DNA from: Pomphorhynchus laevis
Taxonomy: Eukaryota > Acanthocephala > Palaeacanthocephala > Echinorhynchida > Pomphorhynchidae
NCBI GenBank assembly: GCA_012934845.2
Contig: WNNJ02000211.1
Coordinates: forward strand, 62,001-126,000
Length of the DNA: 64,000 nucleotides
Direction of reading: 5' to 3'
Made by a program: the position numbers and the translations under genes
In this document: piece by piece, positions 1-10,898 of the stretch
How positions within the stretch are numbered: position 1 is the stretch's first letter
Layout: the number at the start of each line of letters is the position of its first letter
The notes under the pieces: generated by a model
What the model was told of the DNA's origin: nothing
Database searches by the model: none
The model's input: only the letters and a program-made list of their open reading frames with translations

Positions 1-653
1 TTTAATATCATCGTTACATAGTGCTTTCAATTCTTAAATATAATTCAATTTTTTGTCCTAATGCGGTGATAATAATCCTATTATTTCTTTACTTTTAGAA
101 TTATTTAAAAGTCTATCTATACTTATATTATCTATACTTTTATGAATGAAGTTCATGATTAGTGTATACTTTATATTGTTATTATTAACATCTATTGTAC
201 GATTATAGTATTTTATATTACAATAGCTGTCTATTATGCAACTTAATCCATCATAGCCGTTAATTAATCTTTGATTTATTGAACAAATGATATTTTTAGA
301 AAAACTTCTTATATTTACATAAAGATCTTTCAGCTTATTATCTCTTAAAAGTTGTTTTAATATTTCTAATTGTTCATTTATATACATATCTTTTTTAATA
401 TTTTCAAGTCTATTTTTCTTATTCCTTTTATCGCAATGACTTCTTGGCTTGTGTCTAACCGGATTATTATAATATAGTTGTTTATTATGTATTATACTAC
501 TTCTGCCAATTCCTTGTACCACGTCATTCAATCCTAATGGGTACATGGAATTAAGCGTTTTAATCCAAAAATCTTCTTTTTCTAATAGTTTTTGATTTAA
601 TATTGATATGTTTTCTTCGAGAATATGTTCTAAAATAAATAATTTACAGCTTA
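1..653 (-). mobile_element. Naiad-type Penelope-like element copy N1, proximal part
   Basis: The minus-strand frame 684-58 encodes the end of a GIY-YIG nuclease domain (ending LNDVVQGIGRSSI) and then the linker that leads toward the reverse transcriptase. The same protein order appears in copy N5 at 48.7-52 kb, which identifies the family. N1 is cut by the window start, so its RT part is not visible. The upstream half of the nuclease continues at 1647-1900 beyond an inserted LINE. The frame is open through the linker, but the family start is on the far side of the insertion, so this is a broken copy. Confidence 0.85.
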
Positions 654-1656
654 ACTGAGCTATTAATCCCAGAGCATTTGGCAAATCGCTCAGGCACTAG
701 TGACCTTAACTACCGAACGGCGTCAGAGAGTTGGACTACTAAATTCGACCTGACTGTTCCAACGGATACAACCTTGCAAAAACGTTAGACAGCCCCATTG
801 TTTGAGAAGGAATTCCGACACTTGGCAGCTTCATGCGCCTTTCCCAAAGATCAAGCCCGCTTGCTAGCCGCGTCTACCAAATAGTCTGGCGCATTCCTTA
901 ATGCCCTACCGATAGCTTCAATGGGCACAAAACTAGACGACAGTTTAATCTGTATTGCATCAGCCCTCCGCCTCGATATTCTCAACTCGGTTTCATTTAA
1001 GTGTGAGTGCGGCGTCGTATCAGACCCCTCTGGTATTCACGGGCTAGACTGCCCCAGAGTGGTTTCTCGGCACAATCGGCACAGTGCTGTAAACACACTT
1101 ATCCGTAGCGCCCTTGCCACAGCCGGTGTCCCGTCCCGCCTTGAACCAATCGGGCTCTGCAGAAACGACGGAAAGAGACCGGACGGTGCTTCACTAGTCC
1201 CATGGGAAAGGGGACGTCTGCTAGTATGGGACTTCAGTGTCTCAATATTCTTGTCATTTGCCTAGTGCGGTCATTTGCCTAGTGCGGTCTCTGGGGCCCG
1301 GGAGGTTGCTAGATTGGCAGAGGATCGAAAGAAGGCCAAATATACATGTATTGACGAATCGCAATATAAATTTGTGCCGTTGGCGATCGACACAATTGGT
1401 GCTGCCGGGCCGATAACTTCGAATTTTTTGACAAAACTGGGCAATATGTTGGTGGTGGCAACAGATGATCGAAGAGCTGCCAATTTCCTCTTGCAGCGTT
1501 TAAGCTGTGCAGTGCAGCGGGGAAATGCAGCGTGCCTGTTAGAGGTCGCTCGAGACGGAAACCTTCCAACTTAACGATACTGAAATATCACAAACTATAC
1601 AATTTTTTCTGTAATAATTTAATAAAATAAATAATTGTTAAAAAAATTACAGCTTA
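644..1656 (+). mobile_element. 5'-truncated R2-type LINE inserted in PLE N1, with 10 bp target-site duplication
   Basis: The PLE reading is interrupted between 653 and 1647. The 10 bases TTACAGCTTA occur on both sides (644-653 and 1647-1656), as expected for a target-site duplication. The insert is about 1 kb and holds only the C-terminal end of a LINE with a restriction-like endonuclease, on the opposite strand to the PLE. It matches the fragment at 61.7-62.3 kb and is a more distant relative of the long copy at 24.2-27.3 kb. Confidence 0.75.
921..1574 (+). pseudogene. C-terminal restriction-like endonuclease remnant of an R2-type LINE
   Basis: Two open frames, 921-1265 and 1275-1574, together give the end of an R2-type LINE protein. 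Visible are the zinc knuckle (CECG, then GLDC with a HNRH), the endonuclease core with KRPDG and WD in the order expected of the PD-(D/E)XK fold, then the downstream KY and AVQRGNAA segments. A frame break separates the two parts. The break is next to a short direct repeat (tcatttgcctagtgcggt twice near 1254-1290), so a small tandem duplication probably caused it. No RT domain is present, so the piece is inactive. Confidence 0.7.
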
Positions 1657-1900
1657 TAGTATCATGTCCTATTAATCTCATATGCTTATGAAATATAGTT
1701 TGACTATTATGCTGTATATTATATATGTGTTGCCTAAACCTAGTTTTTAAAATTTGATGTTTTTTCATGATTTTTAACGTTGCTTTTTCGGTGTCTTCAC
1801 ATAGTTTAGTTGACTCTGACTAAATTTACAACGGGTTATCCAGCAGCATCTGACAGGTGGTGTCCTGTTAAAGCGACCGCTTTAAGCAAAAATTGTCTGT
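1647..1900 (-). mobile_element. Naiad-type PLE copy N1, distal (5') part
   Basis: The bases that read CATGATTAATAGG on the minus strand and the following GIY-YIG stretch match copy N5 near 51.46-51.56 kb. Beyond 1760 the match continues into the N5 5' untranslated region (AACGTTGCTTTTTCGGTGTC, CCAGCAGCATCT). A degenerate hairpin near 1870-1885 corresponds to the clean hairpin of N5. The middle of the nuclease domain is deleted here. The 5' end of the element is placed at about 1900 because similarity stops there. Confidence 0.75.
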
Positions 1901-3639
1901 GTTAAACTGCGAGGATTGCGGTATATGTACCACGTTCATGGTACATTTTTTGCAAGTAAGTGTAAACGATACCAAAGGTGTTGTCTCAGCAAACTTTGAC
2001 AAGTGATGACCTTTCTTGCGAGAATATAATTTCGCCTGCTACGACAAGTAATGCTGGCTGGATGTAAGTATCTTTAGCATGTCAATCTTGCAGGATAAAT
2101 AAAGTTAATGTTTAGGAGTAGTAAGGTGCAGTTTATGCAATTGAAGGCATTTTTCGAGTAGATTACCTCGTGTAGAATGCATGATTTACCGAGTGTATAA
2201 CTGTTTCTGTTCCATTCGTGTTCAGCACACCATTGAATTTTTTGCACCTTTCTGGTAGGAACTGGCGTATTTGGGCTTAAATGAATGCGACAGAGTATAT
2301 GTTGCAATACTAGCCTATTTCAATTTTCACAAACATCTGGTGATTTATCCAGAGATATCAAACGAAAAGTGCAGTTGACTTTAAACCACGATGTATCGAT
2401 TTTTTAAAAATCTATAATCACAGCGAACTTTGCTATATATTTTATGTATACCACAATTCTGTACCACAATTAGATAAACTGGTCCAGCAGTTCACTTCAT
2501 ATTTCGAGGTTCGATTAATGTTAATTTTATGTATATTATAAAAGACGAGTGAGAGAGTTGAAATTATGAAATGAATACATGTAAAATTAGTTTATTTGTG
2601 ATCAATGATGTATTTAAATGTGATTCTGTGAGTTTGTCGAGTATCCACACTTCGCAAACACGCGCGTTAATTCTTGTGTTCAATTTTTTAATCTTAAAAA
2701 TGGATAAGCAAATAAACTTGTAAAGATTGTCTATATTTTATATTGATAATACGCATTAATATACTGTAAATAGCATATCTACTTTTGTTAAAAGAATATT
2801 AATTAATTTATTTTTGTAATATAATGAAAAGCGTGTATCCATATTAATATATTAATTGATAATTAATTTGAAGCATTATGATAAAATCAAATATAAGCTT
2901 AAAAAGTGACAAAATAAAGATGCTAGTAAAACTGTTATATATTTAGAAAAAATACTTTAAAATAAAGAATTCAACTCTTAATCCGCTCTATTAATAAAAA
3001 ACTAGTAAATCAATGAGTGAAAAATCAATTTATAACATAAAAGAAAAAATTGATTACTTTTGAATCTAACTATTAATATTATAACAGTTCAACCTGAAAT
3101 ATATTCGTTATTCTAGTTATTTAAATAAGCATAAAATATCAACTACATACAGCTATATTTTTATTCTAACAGTTTTATTTCTAGAGTTGTAAAACAACAA
3201 AATTCTTGTTCAGCATGATAACTAAAGAAGACGAATTCGGCACCTACGTCTTTAATGTTGCAACTCTATAAATCGAAACGTACAATAAAAACATTTGCTG
3301 CTTATCGCTGATATTTTTCGCTGTTGATGTAAATCTGTGTATACCTAGTCCATCAAGTAGTATTTTAGCGGGACTTGAAAATCTTAAAACATACATACAA
3401 TTATACACATAATAATAAATATTTTATTAATAAATATAACATGCAAGGATCAAAAAGAATAAAAGAGAGTAAAAATACAAATATGCAGTCTTTACGCAAT
3501 CATCTTTTAAAACTTTATAGTTTTCTTCAAGTCATTGCGAAGGGATCAGGCCAACCAACAAATACAAACACAACGCTTTACAAATGAGCCATTCATGATC
3601 TGCCACACACCTGAGAGCTCAAATAAATTGCACGATGAA
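1901..3639. other. unrecognised AT-rich DNA
   Basis: No coding exon, RNA gene or known repeat was recognised. The open frames here are short and most lack an ATG start or any domain. The stretch 2500-3300 is very AT-rich, with many short A and T runs. It probably represents intergenic DNA or an upstream intron of the RasGEF1-like gene, but nothing in the sequence decides this. Confidence 0.5.
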
Positions 3640-3775
3640 CGGTTGTATCGACATAAGGAGCTTAAGAAATCTTGGTCTTTGCTATGGTGGACGTCCTTTT
3701 AAAAAGACTAATCCCGAGATTGCCCAGGTGCACCACAGGCGCGCCTTGACGCTCCCTTTCAGTGACATGTATAAA
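3640..3775 (-). mobile_element. short relic of the LINE-A family
   Basis: About 135 bp resembles the antisense of the C-terminal part of LINE-A ORF2: the stretch around GGACGTCCTTTTAAAAAG, then GACTAATCCCGAGATTGCCC. It aligns with the minus-strand relative at 47.16-47.29 kb and with LINE-A near 15.28-15.42 kb. Both ends are lost and no frame survives. Confidence 0.65.
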
Positions 3776-5031
3776 GAGTTTGTTTCAGCACCCTCAATTA
3801 TACACGGAAGTATATTTAAACAAAGGAACACTATACCAAAAAATTTGATACTTTAAATAAGCGTGGTATTACAATAACAGCAAAATAACACTATTTGTTT
3901 TGATTATTAATTTCAATAAAAGGATTTGTGTAAACAATGAAAGGATTAGTAAACAAGTGAAATTGGGTGTTTGGGTAAATATGCATTTGCATGTTGTTTG
4001 CATATATTTAAAACTACGATAATACAAAAGTAAACAGCAAAAAATATTGAAGCACAAGTTAGGCATCCGTTAAGAAATACATAATTTGTGTAATAATTCC
4101 AGTATATAGAAATACTGGGTTTGAATTATTATTATTTTGTAGTGGTTGTGATCCATTACAATATATAGCTTACAATGTCATCCATACATCGAATATATTA
4201 TTTATTTTTGCACATGCTAGATTTGAATAAAGGCACATTGTCATTTTTTAATTGAGTTAAAATTCTTGAAGTTAGTTGATTTAAACTTTGCTACTACTAT
4301 AGTATAATAATTAAAAAGATTCAATTTCCTTGTAGATGCGTTAAGAAAGTATATTAAATATTTAAAACTACACCTGTCAAAATTAGGATTATAAAATAAA
4401 CACATAAATTTACTGTTAATAAAATATTAACTAGTAAATCGAGTATAAATCAAGTATATATACATATATATATTTCGATTCTTAAATCGAATGTTTTCCT
4501 ATTACATCAATAATAAGCATTTATGCTAAAATGTTTAATTGGGCTGATCCTCGGATGAATATTTTTTCATTTTTTTAAAGTATCACCGATAACATAAAAA
4601 ATTCAAATGTTTTAGAACGCAAGTTTACAGCGACAGACAAATACAGGATTGCAGTTTAAATTTAACTTTTATCACCGTCTACTACTACTTGCATCACAGC
4701 TACGGATGCGGAAATAACATATGCTTTGAGAAGGAAAATCGCCTATCTTATTCATAACTGCGCTCTTCTTGACGGCAGCAGCTTCCGTAATAACAACAAA
4801 TAGTAACGAAAATAAGGAAAAGTATTCCGCTATTACCCATCCTAAAGGTAGTTAGCAAAAGAGCTTCAATAGTCTACTATTATTACCTGTAAAACGTTCA
4901 CAACCTCTATAAGTTGTCAAACAGCAACGGAAGTCACCACGCACAGACAAATCATACACACAACTACAACATTTTAAACGACAACCACGATTAAATCAGA
5001 CAAGTATGGAATATAATGAACAAAAATAGAA
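3776..5031. other. unrecognised upstream region of the RasGEF1-like gene
   Basis: The first part is AT-rich without recognisable genes. From about 4620 the base composition becomes more balanced and the sequence lacks long frames, which fits a 5' untranslated region or proximal promoter, but no TATA box or initiator stands out. A seven-codon upstream frame (ATG 5006, stop 5027-5029) lies just before the coding start and could dampen translation if it is in the mRNA. Confidence 0.4.
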
Positions 5032-6102
5032 ATGTTCTACAATACTCCAATCAGAAATCACGGTTCATCAAACAATATCTTAAAGAAACATAATCAAGTT
5101 GATGACAGAATTACCACAAAGAAAATCATTACCAATAAGTTAGTTAATAATGTAAATGAAAGTGAACAAGAAGTGTTGCCACCTAATGTTAAAATTATTT
5201 CTAGTAACATAAGTTTTTCGCATGTCACTGAACCAAATTCGATATACGACTTTAGTGATATTATTGACTCTGATGAATTGCCCGGTTTTGAGATGGACCA
5301 TCAAGCCTATTCCGACGAGATACAAAGGAAATTTCTACACAAAAGATCGTACATACTATCGACTCATGCGCCGTCCATTAGAACTTCCCGATCTAGTAAA
5401 TCTATCGATTCTACTACCTTGCCAGCGACAACGATCGCACAACGATCATCTGCCACTAGAAATTCTAGAATCTTAAACGTCGCCCCTGACAATGCACAAA
5501 ATCGAAAAGCCATTGAATCTACATCACTACAATATGTGACAGGTCCAATTCTACAACATCGTAAAAGTAGCATTACCGCAAATCAATTTATTGTCAATAA
5601 TAAGAATTTCCGTGTGACTACGGAAGAAACTACTTTGTCGGCCGCATTCCACGACAAGCAAACCAGCCATTACCAACACGATAAAAATAAAGTGAACTGC
5701 ATGTCCTTAAAAGCTCTACTTGAAAAATTTTTACCTAAGGAAGGATATATTCCGTCTAGAAAGTTTCTATTTGATTTCTTCCTGGTAATTCGACAGTATG
5801 TTATCTTAAGCGACGTGGTCATGCATTTAATAAGGTCGCTAACGAAAATATGCGACGGCAAGCATAAGATGAACAGCGGCAGCTTCAAACATGTACAAAA
5901 TCATTGCAGTAAAAACTGTTCAATGAATGTCTTCGTTCAAAGCATTATCTACCTTATGACATATTGGATTCAAACGATTCCGTATGATTTCCGTTCACCT
6001 AGCGTCATGCAGCGAACAAGAGATTTGTTTGCCCTGTGCTTAATGAAATCTCCGTTAAGCTTTGTTGACGTTAGATCTGCATTACGGATGCTATACGCTA
6101 AG
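5032..6102 (+). CDS. RasGEF1-like guanine nucleotide exchange factor, exon with N-terminal region and REM domain
   Basis: The frame begins at ATG 5032, the first after an in-frame TGA at 5017. Residues 1-223 are hydrophilic, rich in Ser, Thr and Asn, with an acidic patch (DFSDIIDSDELPGFEMD), and match nothing I recognise. Residues 224-357 form the REM (RasGEF N-terminal) domain: SLKALLEKFLPKEGY, FLFDFFLVIRQYV and WIQTIPYDFR are typical of the RASGEF1A/B/C family. RasGEF1 proteins load GTP onto Ras/Rap-type GTPases at membranes, and the REM domain buttresses the catalytic domain. The open frame runs on to 6156, but AAG|GTAAAG at 6100-6108 is a good splice donor. Ending there keeps the family reading and joins in phase to the exon at 15995. 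The N-terminal region is longer than in the vertebrate proteins. Confidence 0.85.
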
Positions 6103-6364
6103 GTAAAGCTTTTGACATTTTACAATGATTCAAAAAAAGATAGAAATCAGAAATAAATACAAATAGGATCAAAGAATTTTCATAAATTAATAAACATAAG
6201 GTCAGTTAGTTAGCAAACGTAATGTTAATGATGGAGAAATTAAAACAATTTTAACATTGACAATAAGAGAAGAATTGGAAATTAAATAAATGCTTATCAT
6301 TGTAAAAAATTACACAAAAATTTTATGTAATTAAGTAGCAATTAGATCGTGTTTAATTTAATTA

Positions 6365-7062
6365 ATCAAATTGTATTTAGACAACAATTTGATAGCTAAA
6401 TCGCAGTTGATTTAATCACTGTGTAGTAGATTGTAACTTCACCTAGAAACATTAAAGAAATGTCAAAATTTAAAAAGGCCAAAATTCGTACTAGTATATG
6501 TTTTAGATGATTATTTATTTTGCGAAAATCAGTTAGAAATGTAACTGCAGTTTTCTAAAAAGAATGTTTATTATAATTTAGATGTTTTAAAAATGTACTA
6601 TGTATATTTGGAAAACAATAATAAATAATATAGGGTTAAAGTTAAGTTACCACCGAACTTAACTTTAACAGTATCTTTAATGTAGCAGTACGCTACATTA
6701 AAGTATTGATAGAGCTCATCAGCTACTGATCCAATATCTACGTTTCACGTTTCGGTTCTTTCAATGTTAGCTGACGATCAGTCGACTCGTCTGTTTATTG
6801 ACAATTAGATTGAATGACATTCTTTATTTCTGCATTTTGCAAATTTAATTGAAATCATTTATGATTTCAAATTAAATCAGCGTTGGTAGAGGAAGGTGCT
6901 ACCTTCAATTTCAAAACCTACCTATTTTTGCAATTAATTTAAATTATTAAAAGTCATCTATTTTAAATAGTTGATACTGATCCATTATTGATAAATAATT
7001 ATTGGAGCTGGATCAAAGGAAAAACGAAATTATTTTCGATCTTTCGCTAACTATTGTTAGCG
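6365..7062. repeat. cluster of perfect short hairpins in the intron
   Basis: At least six inverted repeats lie within 700 bp. Arms are 6365-6374/6384-6393 (10 bp), 6635-6648/6656-6669 (14 bp), 6675-6686/6692-6703 (12 bp), 6842-6858/6861-6877 (imperfect, with a GAAATCAT/ATGATTTC core), 6892-6897/6901-6906 and 7045-7051/7056-7062 (7 bp). Loops are short. No coding frame is shared. The cluster could be a foldback or MITE-like remnant or a structured intronic RNA; nothing identifies it. Confidence 0.5.
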
Positions 7063-7439
7063 TCTTCAGAAAATTACAATATTTTTTAAAATGTAAATGC
7101 TTATATAAAAAAGGTTCAAAACGATCACCGCCATTTGCTATGAGCAGGTGCTGCTGTTACAAGCGATTACCATCTGCTTTCACTGTTGTTTATATTCTTG
7201 ACACGATTTTGGCGATTTTTGAAGGTAACAAAAATAATAACCATAATATTTTTATTCAAAAAAGATAATTAACATATAAAAAATTAATAATTCAAATAAA
7301 AGTCAAGATAGATGATTTGAAAAAATTAGAAAAATATAAAAATCATAATTAAAAGTACTAGAAAAATTAAATAAAGTATAAAAACAAAATAGAAAAATAA
7401 TTTAAACAAAATAATCGTTTACCACATCTTTACAGAATA

Positions 7440-8815
7440 TTTAAAGTTACGTCGGGTTTATTATTCGGCATAATAATATTGGAGTTTTTAATGAATGTCA
7501 TTAGCCTCAAGAATTTTTCTATTAAAACAATTGGTTTCTTTCGCTAAAACAACAGTATCATTATAGTCAATATTGTGATCTAAATTTAAACTATAGTCTA
7601 CAATAGAGCAACTTAGGCCCTTTTTGAATGTCCATTTTTGTTGTTTTGATCTAGTATATAATGGTTAGCCTGTTTAACCCACATATATTTTATCGCATTC
7701 TAAACAAGAAATTTTATAAACAACTCCACTATTATCATGTTTGGGTTTATTTTTTAAGATGTTATGTAATTTCGGTATTTTACTATTATACAAAACAATA
7801 TTTGAAGTATTTAATGTTTCATTGTTTAAAACAAATCTTTTGAAATTAATATTCCAAAAATTATTTATAAATGGTAATCCTATATATTTCTTTTCTCGTT
7901 ATGGGCCAAAGACAATTAGTTTCTCCGTTTTGGTACTTTTGTAGAAAGCCTTTTTAATGGCCCATGATGGAAAACCGTTTTTATCTAATAAAATTCTAAT
8001 TATCTTATTATTTGTTTAAAGCTCATTTATATCGGAAACAATCATCTTACTTCGTAAATCAAAGAATTGACAGCGGATATTTTCCAAGATGTTGGGACAT
8101 TGGTATTCCACGAAACAATATTTAAATTATTTAAATTTTTATAATAAACGGATGTTTTTAAAATATCATTTGATGTTCTACTAACGACGACATCTAAAAA
8201 TGTTAATCTATAATCTAATTCTAATTCTATTGTCAACTGAATATTTTCATCAAAACAATTTATTGATCTTAATATGTCCTGTACATCAATTGTGTTATCA
8301 CAAATAGCAAACGCATCATCGACATATCTAATCCACATAACTGTTCCATCCATCTTGGTGATATTATTTAATTCCCAATTTCTCATATATAATTCACTAA
8401 GAAGGGGTGCTATAGGATTTCCCATTGCGATACAATCGTGTTGTTAATTTACTTCTTCATTAAATGTAAAAATTGTATTATTTGTGCATAAAACAAGCAA
8501 TTATGTCCACTCTTCAAAACAAAGTTTAAAAGAGTCATCCGAATTGTCCTATAATATTTTTGAGGCTAGCTCAATAGCTTTATTTGTGGGCACATTAGTG
8601 AGCATCGAAACGATGTCAAAACTGATCATCGTTTTACACTTTGCATTATAGTTACGGATCGTTTGAGAGAAATAAATTCCATCCTTAACGTGGGAAAAAT
8701 GAGATATCTAATAGTGATTTAATTTTCCTCGCAATTATTTTTGATATGGTATATGAATATGTCATATATGATGCAATAATAGGTCTTGCACAATGTTCCA
8801 TTTATGAATTTTTAA
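7440..8815 (-). mobile_element. C-terminal-endonuclease PLE, minus-strand copy (PLE-B)
   Basis: Reading the minus strand from 8815: a RARP-like RT motif (RPIIASYMT), motif A MISFDIVSMLTNVPTN, motif B MGNPIAPLLSELYM, motif C RYVDDAFAI and FLDVVVSRT, and then, near 7900-7640, a GIY-YIG start (GVVYKISCLECDK). RT followed by GIY-YIG is the order of canonical Penelope/Poseidon/Neptune elements, unlike the Naiad copies. The frame is broken in several places. The 5' end abuts an inverted copy at 8816, a head-to-head arrangement often produced by PLE insertion. Confidence 0.8.
8042..8425 (-). pseudogene. PLE-B reverse transcriptase fragment (motifs B to D)
   Basis: An open frame of 127 codons carries the PLE RT signature. 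It starts at MGNPIAPLLSELYM (motif B), continues with WIRYVDDAFAI (motif C with both catalytic aspartates) and ends with RLTFLDVVVSRTSN, the palm/thumb segment of PLE RTs. Upstream frames (8430-8815) hold motif A in other registers, so the protein is frameshifted. PLE RTs are related to telomerase RT and prime on a target-DNA 3' end. Confidence 0.8.
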
Positions 8816-9120
8816 AAAAGCTTTCTACAAAAGTACCAAGGATAAACAAGTTGTTTTTGGCCCAGAACTAAAAAAGAAATACATAGGATTACCATTTATA
8901 AATAATTTTTGGAATATTGGTATCAAAAGATTTGTTTCGAACAAAACATTAAATACTTCAAATACTGTTTTGTATAATAGTAAAATACCGAAGTTACACA
9001 ACATTTTGAAAAAAAAAACCAAACATGATAATGGTGTTGTTTATAAAATTTCTTGTTTAGAATGCGATAAAAATTTTGTGGGCAAAACAGGCCAACAATT
9101 AGAGCAAACATTAGTCCAAA
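8816..9120 (+). mobile_element. PLE-B fragment with GIY-YIG start, plus strand
   Basis: This stretch repeats, in inverted orientation, the C-terminal PLE-B sequence at 7640-7940. The frame 8970-9194 reads NGVVYKISCLECDKNFVGKT, the beginning of a GIY-YIG nuclease (the second tyrosine is replaced by F in NFVGKT). The similarity to the PLE stops at about 9120, where hammerhead-repeat sequence begins, so the endonuclease is truncated. Confidence 0.75.
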
Positions 9121-9775
9121 CAATACCATTCCGCGCGAATAATGTTAACAGTCGTTTAAGCCCGACGCGAATAGAAAAACGATACCAGTGTTAGATACCT
9201 TTTCGTCATCACAATGACTCATCATTACCAGATTCCTCTAACTGCTGAATGCAGAAGAGGATTAGCGGATGCCCAAAAAAGAATCATATGTATGATGTAC
9301 TAGAAAACCTCTAGTATCATCATAGAGTGCTTAACCAACACAACGACTTCACTAAATAAGATCATTAGCAAAAGCACTGGCAAATACCAACCGGTATCTT
9401 TTATATCGACTCACTTTTCTTAATTATGAATTTCTCCAAACGATACCATTCCGCGTGAATAATGTTAGCAGTCATTTAAGCCCGACGCGAAAGAAAAACG
9501 ATAATAGTATTAGATACTGTTTCGTCATCACAATGACTCATCAGTGCCAGATCCCTCACACTGCTGGATGCAGAGAAAAACTAGCAGACGGCGAAAAACT
9601 CGAATTGTGTGTATGATGTACTAGAAAATATCTAGCAACATCACAGAGTGCTTAACCAGCAGAACCACTTCACCAAATAAGATGATTAGCAAAAGCACTG
9701 GCAAATGCCAGCACATGTATCTTTTATATCGGCTCACTTTTTTAGCGGCGGGCTTAAATGACTTAAATATTTCAG
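9121..9775 (-). repeat. two head-to-tail hammerhead-repeat units (same family as 35981-36810), degenerate
   Basis: Two units of about 318 bp (about 9121-9435 and 9436-9775) share the landmarks CATTCCGCG, TTTCGTCATCACAATGACTCAT, CTAGAAAA and GCAAAAGCACTGGCAAAT. Read on the minus strand, each carries the hammerhead core found in the array at 36 kb. The units sit between the end of one PLE fragment and the N-terminal part of another. Divergence between the units suggests an old insertion. Confidence 0.75.
9514..9593 (-). ncRNA. type III hammerhead ribozyme, partly degenerate
   Basis: On the minus strand the core runs GTC (cleavage) then TGCTAG, a loop, CTGGCA, CTGATGA, GTCAT-TGTG-ATGAC and GAAA. 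Stem I keeps six pairs including one G-U, and stem II is perfect over five pairs. Stem III is weakened because the bases after GAAA read CAGT instead of CGGC. The core nucleotides are all present, so slow self-cleavage is possible. The sister unit at about 9195-9275 has lost the core (ATGATGA in place of CTGATGA). Confidence 0.75.
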
Positions 9776-10335
9776 TGTATTGTACCAAAAGACCACAAAA
9801 AAGATTCAATTAACACATATGGGATAAGCCTCTTCAAGAAAAATGTCGAGGTTAATACTACAGGTCAATACCGAGCACATCAAAATAAAATCTTAGAATC
9901 TTTGAAATTGTTGAGATCGAGAAAGGATTTAGTGTTTAGGAAAGCTGATATGGGCGGCCAAATTGTAGTGTGCAATAAAGATGAATATTTATCAGAAGGA
10001 ATAAGGCAACTTGAATCTTCACCATATGCTGATGCAACTATTGAAGAAGTAAATTTAGCGGTAAATGAACTAGACAATATTTTAGACAAGCATATTCAAC
10101 TGGGAACAATTGATATACCACTAGCAGATTCGCTTAGATCAAAAATGCGAAGTTTGGAAACTTTTACTTACTTCACAAAATGTACAAAAAATAACAACCA
10201 TTTATTAACTGATCAGCCCAAGAGTAAGTTGCTACGTAACAACAACTAGACTTCTGTCCATGCACAAACAAAAGCTACTTCAACCATTAGTAATGGATGT
10301 CAAATTGTACATACAGAGTTCAATAGAATATATAT
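9776..10335 (+). mobile_element. PLE-B N-terminal RT fragment
   Basis: The frame 9902-10249 reads LRSRKDLVFRKADMGGQIVV and then NKDEYLSEGIRQL, the N-terminal RT segment typical of canonical PLEs (usually KPADKGGAIVV and a Y..E..RQL motif). It ends in a stop at 10249 with PLE-like sequence continuing to about 10330. It is separated from the C-terminal pieces by ribozyme repeats, so this is part of a second, rearranged PLE copy. Confidence 0.75.
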
Positions 10336-10898
10336 ACGTAGCGACTTTGAATATTGCGAGAATAATTCGGTTCTATATCTTGGTCGGATAAAGATATATA
10401 GAATGCTGCCTGGTGTTTATGCCTGTTCATGAGGAAAACATGGTGATTCATTTATGAGTACACTATTGGATGTCCCAGTGTGGGTGTAACAACACATTTT
10501 ATTTTATATATTTGTACACTTTAAAGTGTCCCGGTAAAACAGCATTTCTATTAAAAGGAATTTAGTGCCTGATGCATGGTTAAACTGCAATATGCACTGC
10601 AATGCACAGAGCTTATGCTAAATTTCCTCTGGTGGTTCAGATTAAGGGTAGTTCTGTTTTTCGAGCTTTAAACACTGTTAAAGCGTGTGTTAAGGTGCCT
10701 GTGGATAATGATTGAAGTCACGGTACTGATGAGCTCCGTAAAAGCGAAACGCGTCTACCGTTGGTGAAGTTTGTCGTCACACATAGGATAACTGGGCATA
10801 CGTAGCGACTTTGAATATTGCGAGAATAATTCGGTTCTATATCTTGGTCTGATGAAGATATATAGAATGCTGCCTGGTGTTTATGCCTCTTCATGAGG

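Noticed and set aside
3375-3587. 70-codon frame upstream of the host gene
   Set aside because: It starts at TTG, has no domain and lies in AT-rich DNA.
6715-6730. Hammerhead core CTGATGA on the minus strand
   Set aside because: No GAAA at suitable spacing and no pairing stems; the bases lie beside simple hairpins.
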